From Psychrosphaera sp. (GTDB lineage: Bacteria > Pseudomonadota > Gammaproteobacteria > Enterobacterales > Alteromonadaceae): a stretch of DNA of 7,183 nt. The notes beneath the pieces were generated by a model. That model was given only the letters and a program-made list of their open reading frames with translations, searched no databases and was not told the origin of the DNA. The position numbers and the translations under genes are program-made. The stretch lies in the NCBI GenBank assembly GCA_028098005.1, contig JAOHFM010000058.1, forward strand, positions 1 to 7,183, in the 5' to 3' direction. This document shows positions 1 through 6,322 of this stretch, one piece after another (within the stretch, counting starts at the first letter, position 1; each line of letters starts with the position of its first letter).

Positions 1-2
1 AT

Positions 3-185
3 CAAGCTATGTTTGAGTCATCGAGCGCTAAAAATATTGCCGTCGAATATGTACAAAAGTCATTGCAATCAATAAATATAAACCTTAAAAACGCAACTAA
101 ACAAATTCGATTTGACTCGGAAGAGCACTGTAAACTTGAACATAACGGCAATTGGGCTAACCGAATAGCCCAAAAGTACCGTTAA
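3..185 (+). CDS. C-terminal 60 residues of an unrecognised protein (5' end outside window)
   Basis: An open frame runs from the window edge to a TAA stop at 183-185 with no internal stop. It encodes 60 residues, ending in the sequence NGNWANRIAQKYR. The other two plus-strand frames hit stops within the first 75 bases, so this is the only plus-strand frame open across the segment. The piece is lysine- and asparagine-rich, has one cysteine, and shows no membrane segment or repeat. I do not recognise the family and assign no function. The stop lies only 13 bases from the convergent stop of the oxidoreductase at 199, a typical compact convergent pair. An 8-bp inverted repeat (152-173) lies inside the last codons. 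Being coding rests on the open frame and the tight convergent spacing, so confidence is moderate. Confidence 0.6.
   Translation, partial: QAMFESSSAKNIAVEYVQKSLQSININLKNATKQIRFDSEEHCKLEHNGNWANRIAQKYR
152..173. repeat. 8-bp inverted repeat near convergent gene ends
   Basis: TTGGGCTA (152-159) and TAGCCCAA (166-173) form a perfect 8-bp stem around a 6-base loop (ACCGAA). Read on the minus strand the loop is TTCGGT, containing the stable UUCG-type sequence, and the hairpin sits about 26 bases beyond the oxidoreductase stop. It could therefore end or protect that transcript. No U-tract follows on either strand, so intrinsic termination is only a possibility. Confidence 0.4.
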
Positions 186-198
186 TATTCGCAAAAAG

Positions 199-1197
199 CT
201 ATAGCTTAACGACAAGCTTTCCTTTGTTATCGCCGGTAAAGAATAAGTTCAAGCCTGTTATTGCTGACTCTAAACCTTCTAATGTATGTGCTCGGTATTT
301 AACTTGGCCGCTCATTACATACGGCGTTAGCGTTTGTAATAATTGAGGAATTTCACCAAAGTGATCTGGCATGGTGAAGCCTTCTATACGAACACGCTTT
401 TTAATCACATTTAACCAACTTGGTCCTGGCGCTGGTTCAGCTTTTGGATAGTCTGCAATCAGACCGCAAACAACAACTCGACCATGTGCATTCATTCGCT
501 CAAAAATATGGTGCTGAATAGGACCGCCGGTATTTTCAAAAAACACATCAATGCCCTTCGGCGCTAACTCGTCTAATTTAGCGGCTAAATCGTCAGTTTT
601 ATAATTAATAGCTCCATCAAAACCTAACTCTTTAGTAATCCATTCAGCTTTTTCATCGCTACCAACCACACCAATAACGTTAAGCCCTTCCGCTTTTGCC
701 AACTGGCCTACAATAGAACCAACCGAGCCCGCAGCACCTGTAACAATTAAAGTTTCGCCTGACTTAGGCTTACCTACTTTTAATAAACCTTGAGTGGCCG
801 TAAGTCCTGGCAAAGCAAAAACCGACAATACCGCTTCGTCTGAAACTGGCGCTTCAATTTTATTTAGACCTTCACCGCTGCCAGCAAAATATTGCTGCCA
901 ACCCATCATGCCCATAACACGGTCGCCCACTTTAAATTTATCGCTTTTACTTTCTACTACTTCACCAATGCCTGAGCTACGCATTACATCGCCAAGCTCT
1001 ACTGGTGGAATATAGCTTTCTGTATCTGGGCTCATCCAACCAAACATCGCCGGGTCTAACGACATCATATTTTGTTTAACAAGTACTTCGCCTTCGGTAA
1101 TTGAACGCACTTCACTTTCTTTGATTTCGAATAGGCTGTTGTCAATTGGGCCGCCTGTTGGGCGTGCTACTAAATGTATTGATTTGTTAGTACTCAT
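199..1197 (-). CDS. NADP-dependent oxidoreductase, zinc-independent MDR superfamily (CurA / prostaglandin-reductase-like)
   Basis: This 332-residue protein has the full length of the leukotriene B4 12-hydroxydehydrogenase / CurA-type branch of medium-chain reductases, which use NADPH to reduce the double bond of alpha,beta-unsaturated aldehydes and ketones in the cytoplasm. The N-terminal catalytic GroES-like domain has the family signatures SLDPAM (46-51) and GDVMRSSGIGEVV (69-81). The Rossmann domain has GAAGSVGSIVGQLAK (154-168), followed by GSDEKAEW (179-186), whose lysine is the usual NADPH 2'-phosphate contact. The catalytic zinc ligands of alcohol dehydrogenases are absent. Small departures are ENTGG (221-225), where DNVGG is common, and GLTATQGLL, where GMTAY is common. 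The start is supported by AAGGAA a few bases upstream of ATG. The gene is divergent from the TonB-dependent receptor and convergent with the partial gene to its left, so it is probably monocistronic. The substrate is unknown; electrophile detoxification is an inference. Confidence 0.92.
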   Translation of the reverse strand: MSTNKSIHLVARPTGGPIDNSLFEIKESEVRSITEGEVLVKQNMMSLDPAMFGWMSPDTESYIPPVELGDVMRSSGIGEVVESKSDKFKVGDRVMGMMGWQQYFAGSGEGLNKIEAPVSDEAVLSVFALPGLTATQGLLKVGKPKSGETLIVTGAAGSVGSIVGQLAKAEGLNVIGVVGSDEKAEWITKELGFDGAINYKTDDLAAKLDELAPKGIDVFFENTGGPIQHHIFERMNAHGRVVVCGLIADYPKAEPAPGPSWLNVIKKRVRIEGFTMPDHFGEIPQLLQTLTPYVMSGQVKYRAHTLEGLESAITGLNLFFTGDNKGKLVVKL

Positions 1198-1509
1198 TTT
1201 TATTCCTTCAATTCATGTCGTTATAAATAGATTTTATTTAAAACGCGCTGCTTTTGTTCAGCTAAATATCGACTTTGTTTGTTACTCATATCTGACGTTT
1301 TAAATCTAAAATTCAAGGGTATTAGAAAAAATAATAACCAACATGAATAATTATTAGATTAAATACCAAAAAACCTGTTGACGAAAAACCAAATTAATAT
1401 AATTATGCGCAAATACCGAATAACAATTCAAATAAAATAGTTATTTAGGTAAATTTACAAAACATAAATCAACTTAATTTAAATACGTAGAATAAATAGG
1501 AAAACATTA
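1198..1509. other. 312-base AT-rich divergent intergenic region
   Basis: This region separates the divergent oxidoreductase and TonB-dependent receptor genes and should hold promoters for both. On the plus strand the clearest signal is TATAAT at 1398-1403. On the minus strand I found no convincing -35/-10 pair. An AT-only palindrome AATAATTATT lies at 1346-1355, and the 7-mer AAATACC occurs twice 50 bases apart (1361 and 1411). A 6-bp dyad AATAAC/GTTATT lies at 1419-1445. In such AT-rich DNA these are weak signals. No RNA gene or riboswitch was recognised. Confidence 0.6.
1378..1403 (+). promoter_or_regulatory. putative promoter for the TonB-dependent receptor
   Basis: A perfect -10 hexamer TATAAT is at 1398-1403. 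The nearest good -35 element, TTGACG (1378-1383), is only 14 bases upstream, shorter than the preferred 16-18, so expression may need an activator, or the real -35 is a weaker match. Transcription would begin near 1410, leaving a leader of about 100 bases before the ATG at 1510. Confidence 0.4.
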
Positions 1510-3939
1510 ATGTACGCCACCTCAGCTCCAATTTTTAAATCGTCAGTCATTTCTTTGGCCATTGCCGCTAGCTTTTTATCTAGCAATGCAATATCACAAG
1601 AGAAAAAAGGCTTAAATGAGATAGAAAAAATTGAGGTAACCGCAAGCCGACGAAGCGGAACAGTGCAAGAAGTGCCCATGAACATTTCTGCATTAGATGG
1701 CGACATCATGAAACAACAGAATATTTACACACCTGAAGATGTTGCTAGGTGGGTACCAGGTTTAACCATTGCTGATCAAGGTGGTCGTGAAGGCGCATCT
1801 ATTATTGTTCGAGGTCTGAATACCAATAGCTCAGATAGATCTGCTGATGGTGGCACAGTTGCTACCTACTTAGGAGACATAGCTTTTGATTCAGATTTGC
1901 GTCTTACGGATATTCAACGTGTTGAAGTTTTAATAGGCCCACAGGGCACTCTTTACGGCACTGGCTCTTTGGGTGGCGCTATTCGTTATATTTTAAATGA
2001 ACCAGCACTTGACGAAACCACTGTAAATTTAGCGTTTGATACGTTTGCTTTGGCGGAAAGTGATGACTTAGGCACTGAAGCAGGCGTTGTTTTTAACCTG
2101 CCACTTATTGAAGACGAATTAGCCGTTAGATTTAATTTAAACCACTTCTCAAGTCCTGGTTTTATAGATTATACGCAAGTTTTAAAAGAGCCTGGCGTAT
2201 CTTCTGCTGATCCTGACTGGCAGAACGAGTCTGACGTTAACGCTAATTTAAAAACCGTAAAAGATGCTAATACGGAAGAAACTTTTACCGCTCGTACAGC
2301 CATAAAGTGGGTTGCGTCTGACAAAATTGAGGCAATGCTAAACTACATATACCAAAACAAAAAAGTTGGTGGTAATTCAATAGATCAGTTTAATACATTA
2401 TCCGCAGACAACCCGCTTTCTTCCATTATTCAGCCATACCAAAACTCTATGCGTTACGAAGAGCCAGGTGAGCAAACTGATGAGTTACTTAGCCTTGAGC
2501 TGACTGTTGATTTGGGCTCTGTAAGCTTGGTATCAGCAACGGGATACTCTAAGTTTGAACAAACGGGACAACGTGACCAAACCGACTTGCTAATGCAAGA
2601 TATTTGGACTGGTTATGGTGAGTTTCCCGCTTATACCAGAGATTATGGCGAAGGCGACTCTTTATCTCAGGAGTTTAGATTAGTATCCGATACCGACTCT
2701 GACTTTAGCTGGATTGCGGGTGTATTTTACAGTGACTCACAATACGATTTTGACGATCGTGAGTACATGCCAGGCGCTACATTAGCTTGGTACAATGATG
2801 ATTACGAAAGTCTAGATTACGATCTTGAATACATCGCAACGGGTTATAATAAAAGTAAAGAATCTGCCATTTTTGGCGAATTTACCTATAGCCTCACAGA
2901 TAAACTTGAAGTAACCGCAGGTACTCGTTTATATAAGTATGAAGTGAATACGGTTTCAGCTGCTGCTGCACCACTTGATGTGGATACCATAATCACTAAG
3001 GACGATTTGCAATACGAAACGGTAAATGCAGATGATTCAGGTAGTTTGTTTAAGTTAAATTTAAGCTACCAACTAGATGACAACATACTAGGTTACTTTA
3101 CAGTGAGTGAAGGATTTAGGTTAGGTGGTGGTAACGGCATTATTGCTTGTACTACACCGGTAACGGCTCAGGTTTGTGCTCTGCCAAACGAAGTGGAGTT
3201 TGAATCGGATACAACACAAAATACCGAAATTGGCCTAAAGAGTACTTGGTTTAATAATAAACTTCACTTTAACGCGGCTATTTTTAACGTTGACTGGAAC
3301 GACGCTCAAATTAGTGCGGCAACAGTTTATGGTGCTGAGCCCATTACATTAAATGCTGGCCAGGCTAAATCTCAAGGTATCGAGCTTTCTACGCGTACTA
3401 CTTTAATTAAAAATTGGGCAATTTTTGCAAGCGTTTCCTATGCAAAAGCAGAATTAACGGAAGATGCCCCTTTCCTCTTTAAAGTAGCGAGTGAAACTGG
3501 CACTGAGTTGCAAAACTTTTACGACGGTGAAAAAGGAGATAGGTTACCTGGTGCTCCTGAGAAACAAGCAACCTTTGGTGTAAATTATCAAAATGAGGTA
3601 TTCAATAATAAACTATTGTCAGTAAATTATGGTTTAACCGCACAAAGTGATGTTTATACAAAAGTTGGTTTAAAAGCAGATGGTGAGTCATTACCGGGCT
3701 ACGCCGTTAGTAATCTTTCAGCGACTATTTCTGACGATAACTGGTCAGTAACAGCCTACGTCAACAACTTGTTTGATAAGTATGCCTACACTGCAAACCG
3801 TCGTGATCCATCTTGGTCAGGCAATTCAATGTTTGATAGTGAAAATAAAGACTTATCAGAACTTAGCCGTACTTATGGCCACTATGTGATTCAGCCTAGA
3901 TCCGTTGGTGTTAAATTTAACTACCTTTTTGAACTTTGA
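1510..3939 (+). CDS. TonB-dependent outer-membrane receptor
   Basis: This 809-residue protein is a complete TonB-dependent transporter. These import iron complexes, vitamin B12, sugars or other large nutrients across the outer membrane using TonB-ExbBD energy. It has a signal peptide (about 1-28, hydrophobic VISLAIAASFL), a TonB-box-like EIEKIEVTAS (37-46), and a plug domain (about 53-167) with the signature VEVLIGPQGTLYGTGSLGGA (138-157). The beta-barrel follows (about 175-809), with EGFRLGGGNG (534-543) and VNNLFDKYAY near the C-terminus. C547 and C556 sit in a predicted extracellular loop and could form a disulfide, as in many sphingomonad/alteromonad-type receptors. The barrel ends FNYLFEL rather than with the usual terminal aromatic, so the sorting signal appears to have two extra residues. 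AGGAAAA (1498-1504) lies 5 bases before the ATG. A strong terminator follows. No siderophore, polysaccharide-utilisation or degradation genes flank it, so the substrate cannot be assigned. Confidence 0.95.
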   Translation: MYATSAPIFKSSVISLAIAASFLSSNAISQEKKGLNEIEKIEVTASRRSGTVQEVPMNISALDGDIMKQQNIYTPEDVARWVPGLTIADQGGREGASIIVRGLNTNSSDRSADGGTVATYLGDIAFDSDLRLTDIQRVEVLIGPQGTLYGTGSLGGAIRYILNEPALDETTVNLAFDTFALAESDDLGTEAGVVFNLPLIEDELAVRFNLNHFSSPGFIDYTQVLKEPGVSSADPDWQNESDVNANLKTVKDANTEETFTARTAIKWVASDKIEAMLNYIYQNKKVGGNSIDQFNTLSADNPLSSIIQPYQNSMRYEEPGEQTDELLSLELTVDLGSVSLVSATGYSKFEQTGQRDQTDLLMQDIWTGYGEFPAYTRDYGEGDSLSQEFRLVSDTDSDFSWIAGVFYSDSQYDFDDREYMPGATLAWYNDDYESLDYDLEYIATGYNKSKESAIFGEFTYSLTDKLEVTAGTRLYKYEVNTVSAAAAPLDVDTIITKDDLQYETVNADDSGSLFKLNLSYQLDDNILGYFTVSEGFRLGGGNGIIACTTPVTAQVCALPNEVEFESDTTQNTEIGLKSTWFNNKLHFNAAIFNVDWNDAQISAATVYGAEPITLNAGQAKSQGIELSTRTTLIKNWAIFASVSYAKAELTEDAPFLFKVASETGTELQNFYDGEKGDRLPGAPEKQATFGVNYQNEVFNNKLLSVNYGLTAQSDVYTKVGLKADGESLPGYAVSNLSATISDDNWSVTAYVNNLFDKYAYTANRRDPSWSGNSMFDSENKDLSELSRTYGHYVIQPRSVGVKFNYLFEL

Positions 3940-3989
3940 TATCGCGTTTTTGATTGAATGTCGTTTACTAAACACTAAATATTAAAAAC

Positions 3990-4017
3990 AAAAAGCCCAC
4001 TTTAAGTGGGCTTTTTT
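3990..4017. terminator. bidirectional rho-independent terminator
   Basis: A 12-bp perfect stem, AAAAAGCCCACT (3990-4001) with AGTGGGCTTTTT (4005-4016), closes a 3-base loop. The plus strand runs into TTTTTT (4012-4017) and the minus strand reads into TTTTTGTTTTTAATA. It can therefore end the TonB-dependent receptor transcript from the left and the lipoprotein operon transcript from the right. Confidence 0.93.
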
Positions 4018-4096
4018 ATTCACATCCAATAGAGGGTGCAAAATTACTTTTGCGTTATGGTTAACTAATTTAGCTAACGTTTAACGTCGGTGCTAA

Positions 4097-4291
4097 TTAA
4101 CAATCTTTGTCTTTAGCGTCCGCTTTCTCTTTAACATCTTCACAAGCGTCTTCTAATGCATTACCTGCGTCAGTCATTACTTCATCAACCTTTTCACCAG
4201 TCTTCTCGCCCGGTCCTTTTTCACAACCTTGCAAAACGAATGCTGAAAGTACTAATGGTGTTGCGATAAATAATAGTTTTAATAACTTCAT
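4097..4291 (-). CDS. small entericidin-like outer-membrane lipoprotein
   Basis: This gene encodes 64 residues. The N-terminus MKLLKLLFIA and a hydrophobic stretch lead to the lipobox VLQGC, so C23 should be lipidated after cleavage by signal peptidase II. The residue after it is Glu, not Asp, which favours the outer membrane in gammaproteobacteria. The mature 42 residues are charged, mostly acidic and lysine-rich, and probably helical. The part TDAGNALEDACEDVKE resembles entericidin-type lipoproteins, but the likeness is short and no function follows from it. C50 and the terminal C64 could pair. The ATG at 4291 is chosen over an upstream in-frame ATG (4342) because CAGGAG lies 7 bases before it. 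The upstream start would add 17 residues (including RR) before a normal signal sequence and would lie inside the preceding gene. The gene follows the DUF1328 gene by 19 bases, so it is co-transcribed and shares its sigma-54 promoter. Confidence 0.85.
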   Translation of the reverse strand: MKLLKLLFIATPLVLSAFVLQGCEKGPGEKTGEKVDEVMTDAGNALEDACEDVKEKADAKDKDC

Positions 4292-4298
4292 AATATAT

Positions 4299-4304
4299 CT
4301 CCTG
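4299..4304 (-). promoter_or_regulatory. ribosome binding site deciding the lipoprotein start
   Basis: CAGGAG on the minus strand lies 7 bases upstream of the ATG at 4291, between the DUF1328 stop and the lipoprotein. It shows that translation starts at 4291 and not at the longer in-frame ATG at 4342. Confidence 0.8.
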
Positions 4305-4310
4305 TTTACC

Positions 4311-4487
4311 TTAAAGGTTTGTTTTACGTCCGTGGAATGCATTCAAAATTATAGTAACTACAAATCCCACTAAAAAGATGAAAAATAAAATCTTTGCAAT
4401 ACCTGTTGCTGCGCCCGCTATACCACCAAATCCAAAAATACCGGCAATGATTGCAATCACAAAAAATGTAATAATCCAAGATAACAT
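4311..4487 (-). CDS. DUF1328 (YtjA-family) small membrane protein
   Basis: This short gene encodes 58 residues beginning [20 protein letters not shown]. It carries the hallmark of the DUF1328/YtjA family, [19 protein letters not shown] (18-36): a glycine/alanine-rich turn between two hydrophobic segments (about 4-20 and 31-50). The normal family length is about 50-60 residues, so it is complete. It should be an inner-membrane protein with a short basic tail (HGRKTNL). The family has no established function and is often discussed with stress or envelope genes. AAGGAA lies a few bases before the ATG. The stop at 4311-4313 is 19 bases ahead of the lipoprotein start on the same strand, so the two form an operon. 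A sigma-54-type promoter lies about 66 bases upstream of the start codon. Identification is by family resemblance and is strong. Confidence 0.93.
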   Translation of the reverse strand: MLSWIITFFVIAIIAGIFGFGGIAGAATGIAKILFFIFLVGFVVTIILNAFHGRKTNL

Positions 4488-4552
4488 GATAGTTCCTTAA
4501 GTCGACGTTTAAATTAAATACTGCGATTTATTTGTTCGTTCAATTTCTATGT

Positions 4553-4568
4553 TGCTATGAACGTGCCA
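4553..4568 (-). promoter_or_regulatory. sigma-54 (RpoN) promoter for the DUF1328-lipoprotein operon
   Basis: The minus strand reads TGGCACGTTCATAGCA. It matches the sigma-54 consensus TGGCACG-N4-TTGCW with one mismatch (TAGCA) and keeps the invariant GG and GC exactly 10 bases apart. Transcription would start near 4542, leaving a leader of about 55 bases before the DUF1328 start at 4487. Sigma-54 promoters need an AAA+ enhancer-binding activator, so expression is expected to be conditional. Confidence 0.65.
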
Positions 4569-4648
4569 ATCTTTTAAAAATGAAACAAAAAACCTATTAA
4601 CTATATATATCAACACCTTAAAAAATTTACAGCGCATTACACTCATTG

Positions 4649-4695
4649 TCTTAGAAAAAACTTTTCAAGCCATTCTTAGAAATTTTTCATGGTCA
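4649..4695. repeat. pair of direct repeats, possible activator-binding sites
   Basis: TCTTAGAAA occurs at 4649-4657 and again at 4674-4682, 25 bases apart. Each copy is followed by a TTTTCA stretch, so each site has a loose GAAA...TTTC symmetry. They lie about 107-153 bases upstream of the predicted sigma-54 start site, the usual distance for enhancer-binding proteins. They also lie about 100-145 bases before pldA and might serve that gene instead. Confidence 0.4.
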
Positions 4696-4782
4696 CCCTG
4701 CAAGTTTTTCAATCCAAACTAGCATTAGTACGTAAAAGTCTTTTATTATGAGTATCTTGTTGTACTCCATTTGTTCTAATTT

Positions 4783-4787
4783 AGGGA
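4783..4787 (+). promoter_or_regulatory. ribosome binding site deciding the pldA start
   Basis: AGGGA lies 5 bases before the ATG at 4793. The in-frame ATG at 4748 has no Shine-Dalgarno-like sequence upstream, so the downstream ATG is preferred. Confidence 0.75.
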
Positions 4788-4792
4788 AATTC

Positions 4793-5845
4793 ATGTCATT
4801 TATAAGCGGTAAAATCAAATACGCAGTCGTTTTATTCTCGGCAGCCATGTCGCTAAAGGCCCAGGCTGGAGTTGATGATATTGTAAAGACGCCTGAAGAA
4901 ATTGCTTTAGAACAAAAAATTAAAACCTGTGCAGCCAGTCTTAAAGAAACGGGTTTTGTTACGGGTGATGAAAAACTTATTTACCGATATTGTGAAACCA
5001 GAATTTTATCTAGGGGCATTAAGAAAGGTCGATTAACTCAACGAATTATTAATGAACGTTCAACAGAACTTAACCCTTTTGTTATTACCCCTCATAAACA
5101 AAGTTATATATTGCCTTTCGTGAAGTCGGATAACTTTAATCGAACGCCTTACGAAGGGAATGAATTAGTTTCAGGTCAAATGGAAGACTATGAATCTAAG
5201 TATCAAGTTAGTTTTAAAGTGCCCCTACGAAGTAGTACTTTGTTTATTCCTGGTGATGCCCTCTATTTTGGTATGACGATCCAAGCTTGGTGGCAAGTAT
5301 ACTCAGATGAAATTTCAAAACCTTTTCGCGAGACCAATTACACTCCGGAAATATTTTATGTCGCACCACTCCCTTGGCAACCTAATGATGGCAATATGGC
5401 ATTCACGGTCCACTTTGAACATCAATCAAATGGCCAAACTCAGTTGCTTTCTAGAAGTTGGAATCGATTGTTAGCATCGGTTGTTTATGAAAAAAATGAC
5501 TTCGCTATTGGCCTGAAACCTTGGTACCGATTTAAAGAAAATGAAAAGTCGGATCCACTAGACCCTAAAGGTGATGACAATCCTGATATTCATAAATATT
5601 TAGGCCATTACGAAGTTTTTGGAGCCTATGCCTTTAACGACGACCACAAAATGTCTTTTAATGTTCGTAAGAATTGGAAAACAGGAAATGGTTCAATTGA
5701 GCTAAATTATTCTTTTCCATTTCCTGGTTCATCAAGATTGGTTGGTTTCGCTCAATATTTTTCCGGGTATGGCGAAAGTTTGATTGATTACAACCATAAA
5801 CAGCAAAAACTAGGGTTTGGAATAGCGGTTAACGATATATTCTAA
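4793..5845 (+). CDS. pldA: outer membrane phospholipase A (OMPLA, phospholipase A1)
   Basis: This 350-residue enzyme hydrolyses acyl chains of phospholipids that have leaked into the outer leaflet of the outer membrane. The signal peptide MSFISGKIKYAVVLFSAAMS...AQA ends near residue 25. The 12-strand barrel follows E. coli PldA closely: WWQ...SKPFRETNY, EHQSNG, SRSWNR, KPWYR, DDNPDIHKYLGHYE, SGYGESLIDYN and terminal VNDIF. The catalytic triad is intact: H210, S212 and N224 (E. coli H142, S144, N156). Calcium-site serines equivalent to S106 and S152 are present (S175, S220); R147 is replaced by Gln, which should be tolerated because that ligand is a backbone oxygen. About 40 extra residues with C46 and C67 precede the barrel compared with E. 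coli. The ATG at 4793 is chosen over 4748 because it has AGGGA upstream and starts a normal signal peptide. Its stop lies 8 bases from the convergent DUF6404 gene. Confidence 0.96.
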   Translation: MSFISGKIKYAVVLFSAAMSLKAQAGVDDIVKTPEEIALEQKIKTCAASLKETGFVTGDEKLIYRYCETRILSRGIKKGRLTQRIINERSTELNPFVITPHKQSYILPFVKSDNFNRTPYEGNELVSGQMEDYESKYQVSFKVPLRSSTLFIPGDALYFGMTIQAWWQVYSDEISKPFRETNYTPEIFYVAPLPWQPNDGNMAFTVHFEHQSNGQTQLLSRSWNRLLASVVYEKNDFAIGLKPWYRFKENEKSDPLDPKGDDNPDIHKYLGHYEVFGAYAFNDDHKMSFNVRKNWKTGNGSIELNYSFPFPGSSRLVGFAQYFSGYGESLIDYNHKQQKLGFGIAVNDIF

Positions 5846-5853
5846 AGTGGTCG

Positions 5854-6246
5854 TTATGAGATGTTGGGCTCATTCAGTCTGGGTAATTCCGACAAATAGA
5901 CCTCCCACTCTGGGAGTTCTAACATTTGACTGTGATAACGGTAAGAAGAAGCGGCATAAAAACTATAAAACACATTAAAAATAAAAAAAATGATAAATAG
6001 ATTGAAGCTGGCTGTAATATCAACCGAGAAAAAAATATAAGATGTCATTAATAAAAATGACATCAGTAAAGATAAGCACAGGGTCTGCAATCCAATCGTT
6101 CTCCACCTGCTTGCAAAAAACGGCGGCGGCTCCTGTAGCCCTAAAAACCATAAAACTCGATAAAGTATGGGCGCTGCTGAAAATTGACATATACCTAAGT
6201 ATTCCATTTCTTCTCTAAAATGAATTACCTTTTGTTCAAAGTCCAT
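5854..6246 (-). CDS. DUF6404 family small membrane protein
   Basis: This gene encodes 130 residues with a DUF6404-like layout. A charged N-terminal helix (MDFEQKVIHFREEMEYLGI) leads into APILYRVLWFLGLQEPPPFFASRWRT (about 25-50), with the family's conserved proline run followed by phenylalanine and alanine. Two membrane segments follow, at about 53-75 and 80-100, then a polar tail (SSYRYHSQMLELPEWEVYLSELPRL). The family has no known function; an inner-membrane location is inferred. ATG at 6246 is used. A TTG directly before it (6249) sits 7 bases from AAGG (6257-6260), a better spacing than the 10 bases to the ATG, so TTG may be the true start, adding one residue. A sigma-70-like promoter lies upstream. 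It is a single gene, convergent with pldA and preceded by the surface protein gene on the same strand. Confidence 0.8.
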   Translation of the reverse strand: MDFEQKVIHFREEMEYLGICQFSAAPILYRVLWFLGLQEPPPFFASRWRTIGLQTLCLSLLMSFLLMTSYIFFSVDITASFNLFIIFFIFNVFYSFYAASSYRYHSQMLELPEWEVYLSELPRLNEPNIS

Positions 6247-6293
6247 CAAACAACTACCTTACTATTTGATTATTAATAGATTTATGGTGCCGT

Positions 6294-6322
6294 AGTATTC
6301 TCTCTTCTTAGTCATTTTTCAA
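6294..6322 (-). promoter_or_regulatory. putative sigma-70 promoter for the DUF6404 gene
   Basis: On the minus strand, TTGAAA (6317-6322, five of six matches to TTGACA) is separated by 17 bases from AATACT (6294-6299, four of six matches to TATAAT). The start site would be near 6287, giving a leader of about 40 bases. Confidence 0.4.

Larger units (their letters stand above)
4488..4792. other. 305-base divergent intergenic region (DUF1328 operon / pldA)
   Basis: This region holds the control elements of two divergent units: the minus-strand DUF1328-lipoprotein operon and plus-strand pldA. It contains a sigma-54-like promoter (4553-4568) pointing left and two direct repeats (4649-4695). For pldA, no good -35/-10 pair was found; TATTAT at 4744-4749 is the best -10 lookalike but lacks a matching -35. 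An in-frame ATG at 4748 is discounted as a start (see pldA). Confidence 0.55.

Noticed and set aside
794..1015. Plus-strand open frame of 73 codons
   Set aside because: It lies wholly antisense to the well-supported oxidoreductase gene and has no recognisable domain.
1222..1290. 22-codon minus-strand open frame upstream of the oxidoreductase (possible leader peptide)
   Set aside because: No ribosome binding site and no attenuator-like structure, so there is no support beyond an ATG and a stop.
1121..1303. Plus-strand open frame of 60 codons
   Set aside because: It is largely antisense to the 5' end of the oxidoreductase gene and runs into its promoter region; no family resemblance.
1346..1355. 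Fur box
   Set aside because: The palindrome is only A and T and aligns poorly to the 7-1-7 Fur consensus; chance is likely at this base composition.
1479..1709. Minus-strand open frame of 76 codons
   Set aside because: It is antisense to the signal peptide and plug of the TonB-dependent receptor; an antisense shadow.
4059..4077. Imperfect hairpin GTTAACTA/TAGCTAAC
   Set aside because: It contains a mismatch and is AT-rich with no T-tract; the hairpin at 3990-4017 explains termination much better.
4292..4342. Longer N-terminus of the lipoprotein, including an RR pair
   Set aside because: The ATG at 4342 lies inside the DUF1328 gene, and the ATG at 4291 has a strong ribosome binding site and begins a typical lipoprotein signal.
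4107..4373. Plus-strand open frame of 88 codons
   Set aside because: It is antisense to both the lipoprotein and the DUF1328 gene, which have better evidence (lipobox, family motif, ribosome binding sites).
4748..4792. Upstream in-frame ATG for pldA
   Set aside because: It has no Shine-Dalgarno sequence and would put 15 extra residues in front of a normal signal peptide; the ATG at 4793 has AGGGA upstream.
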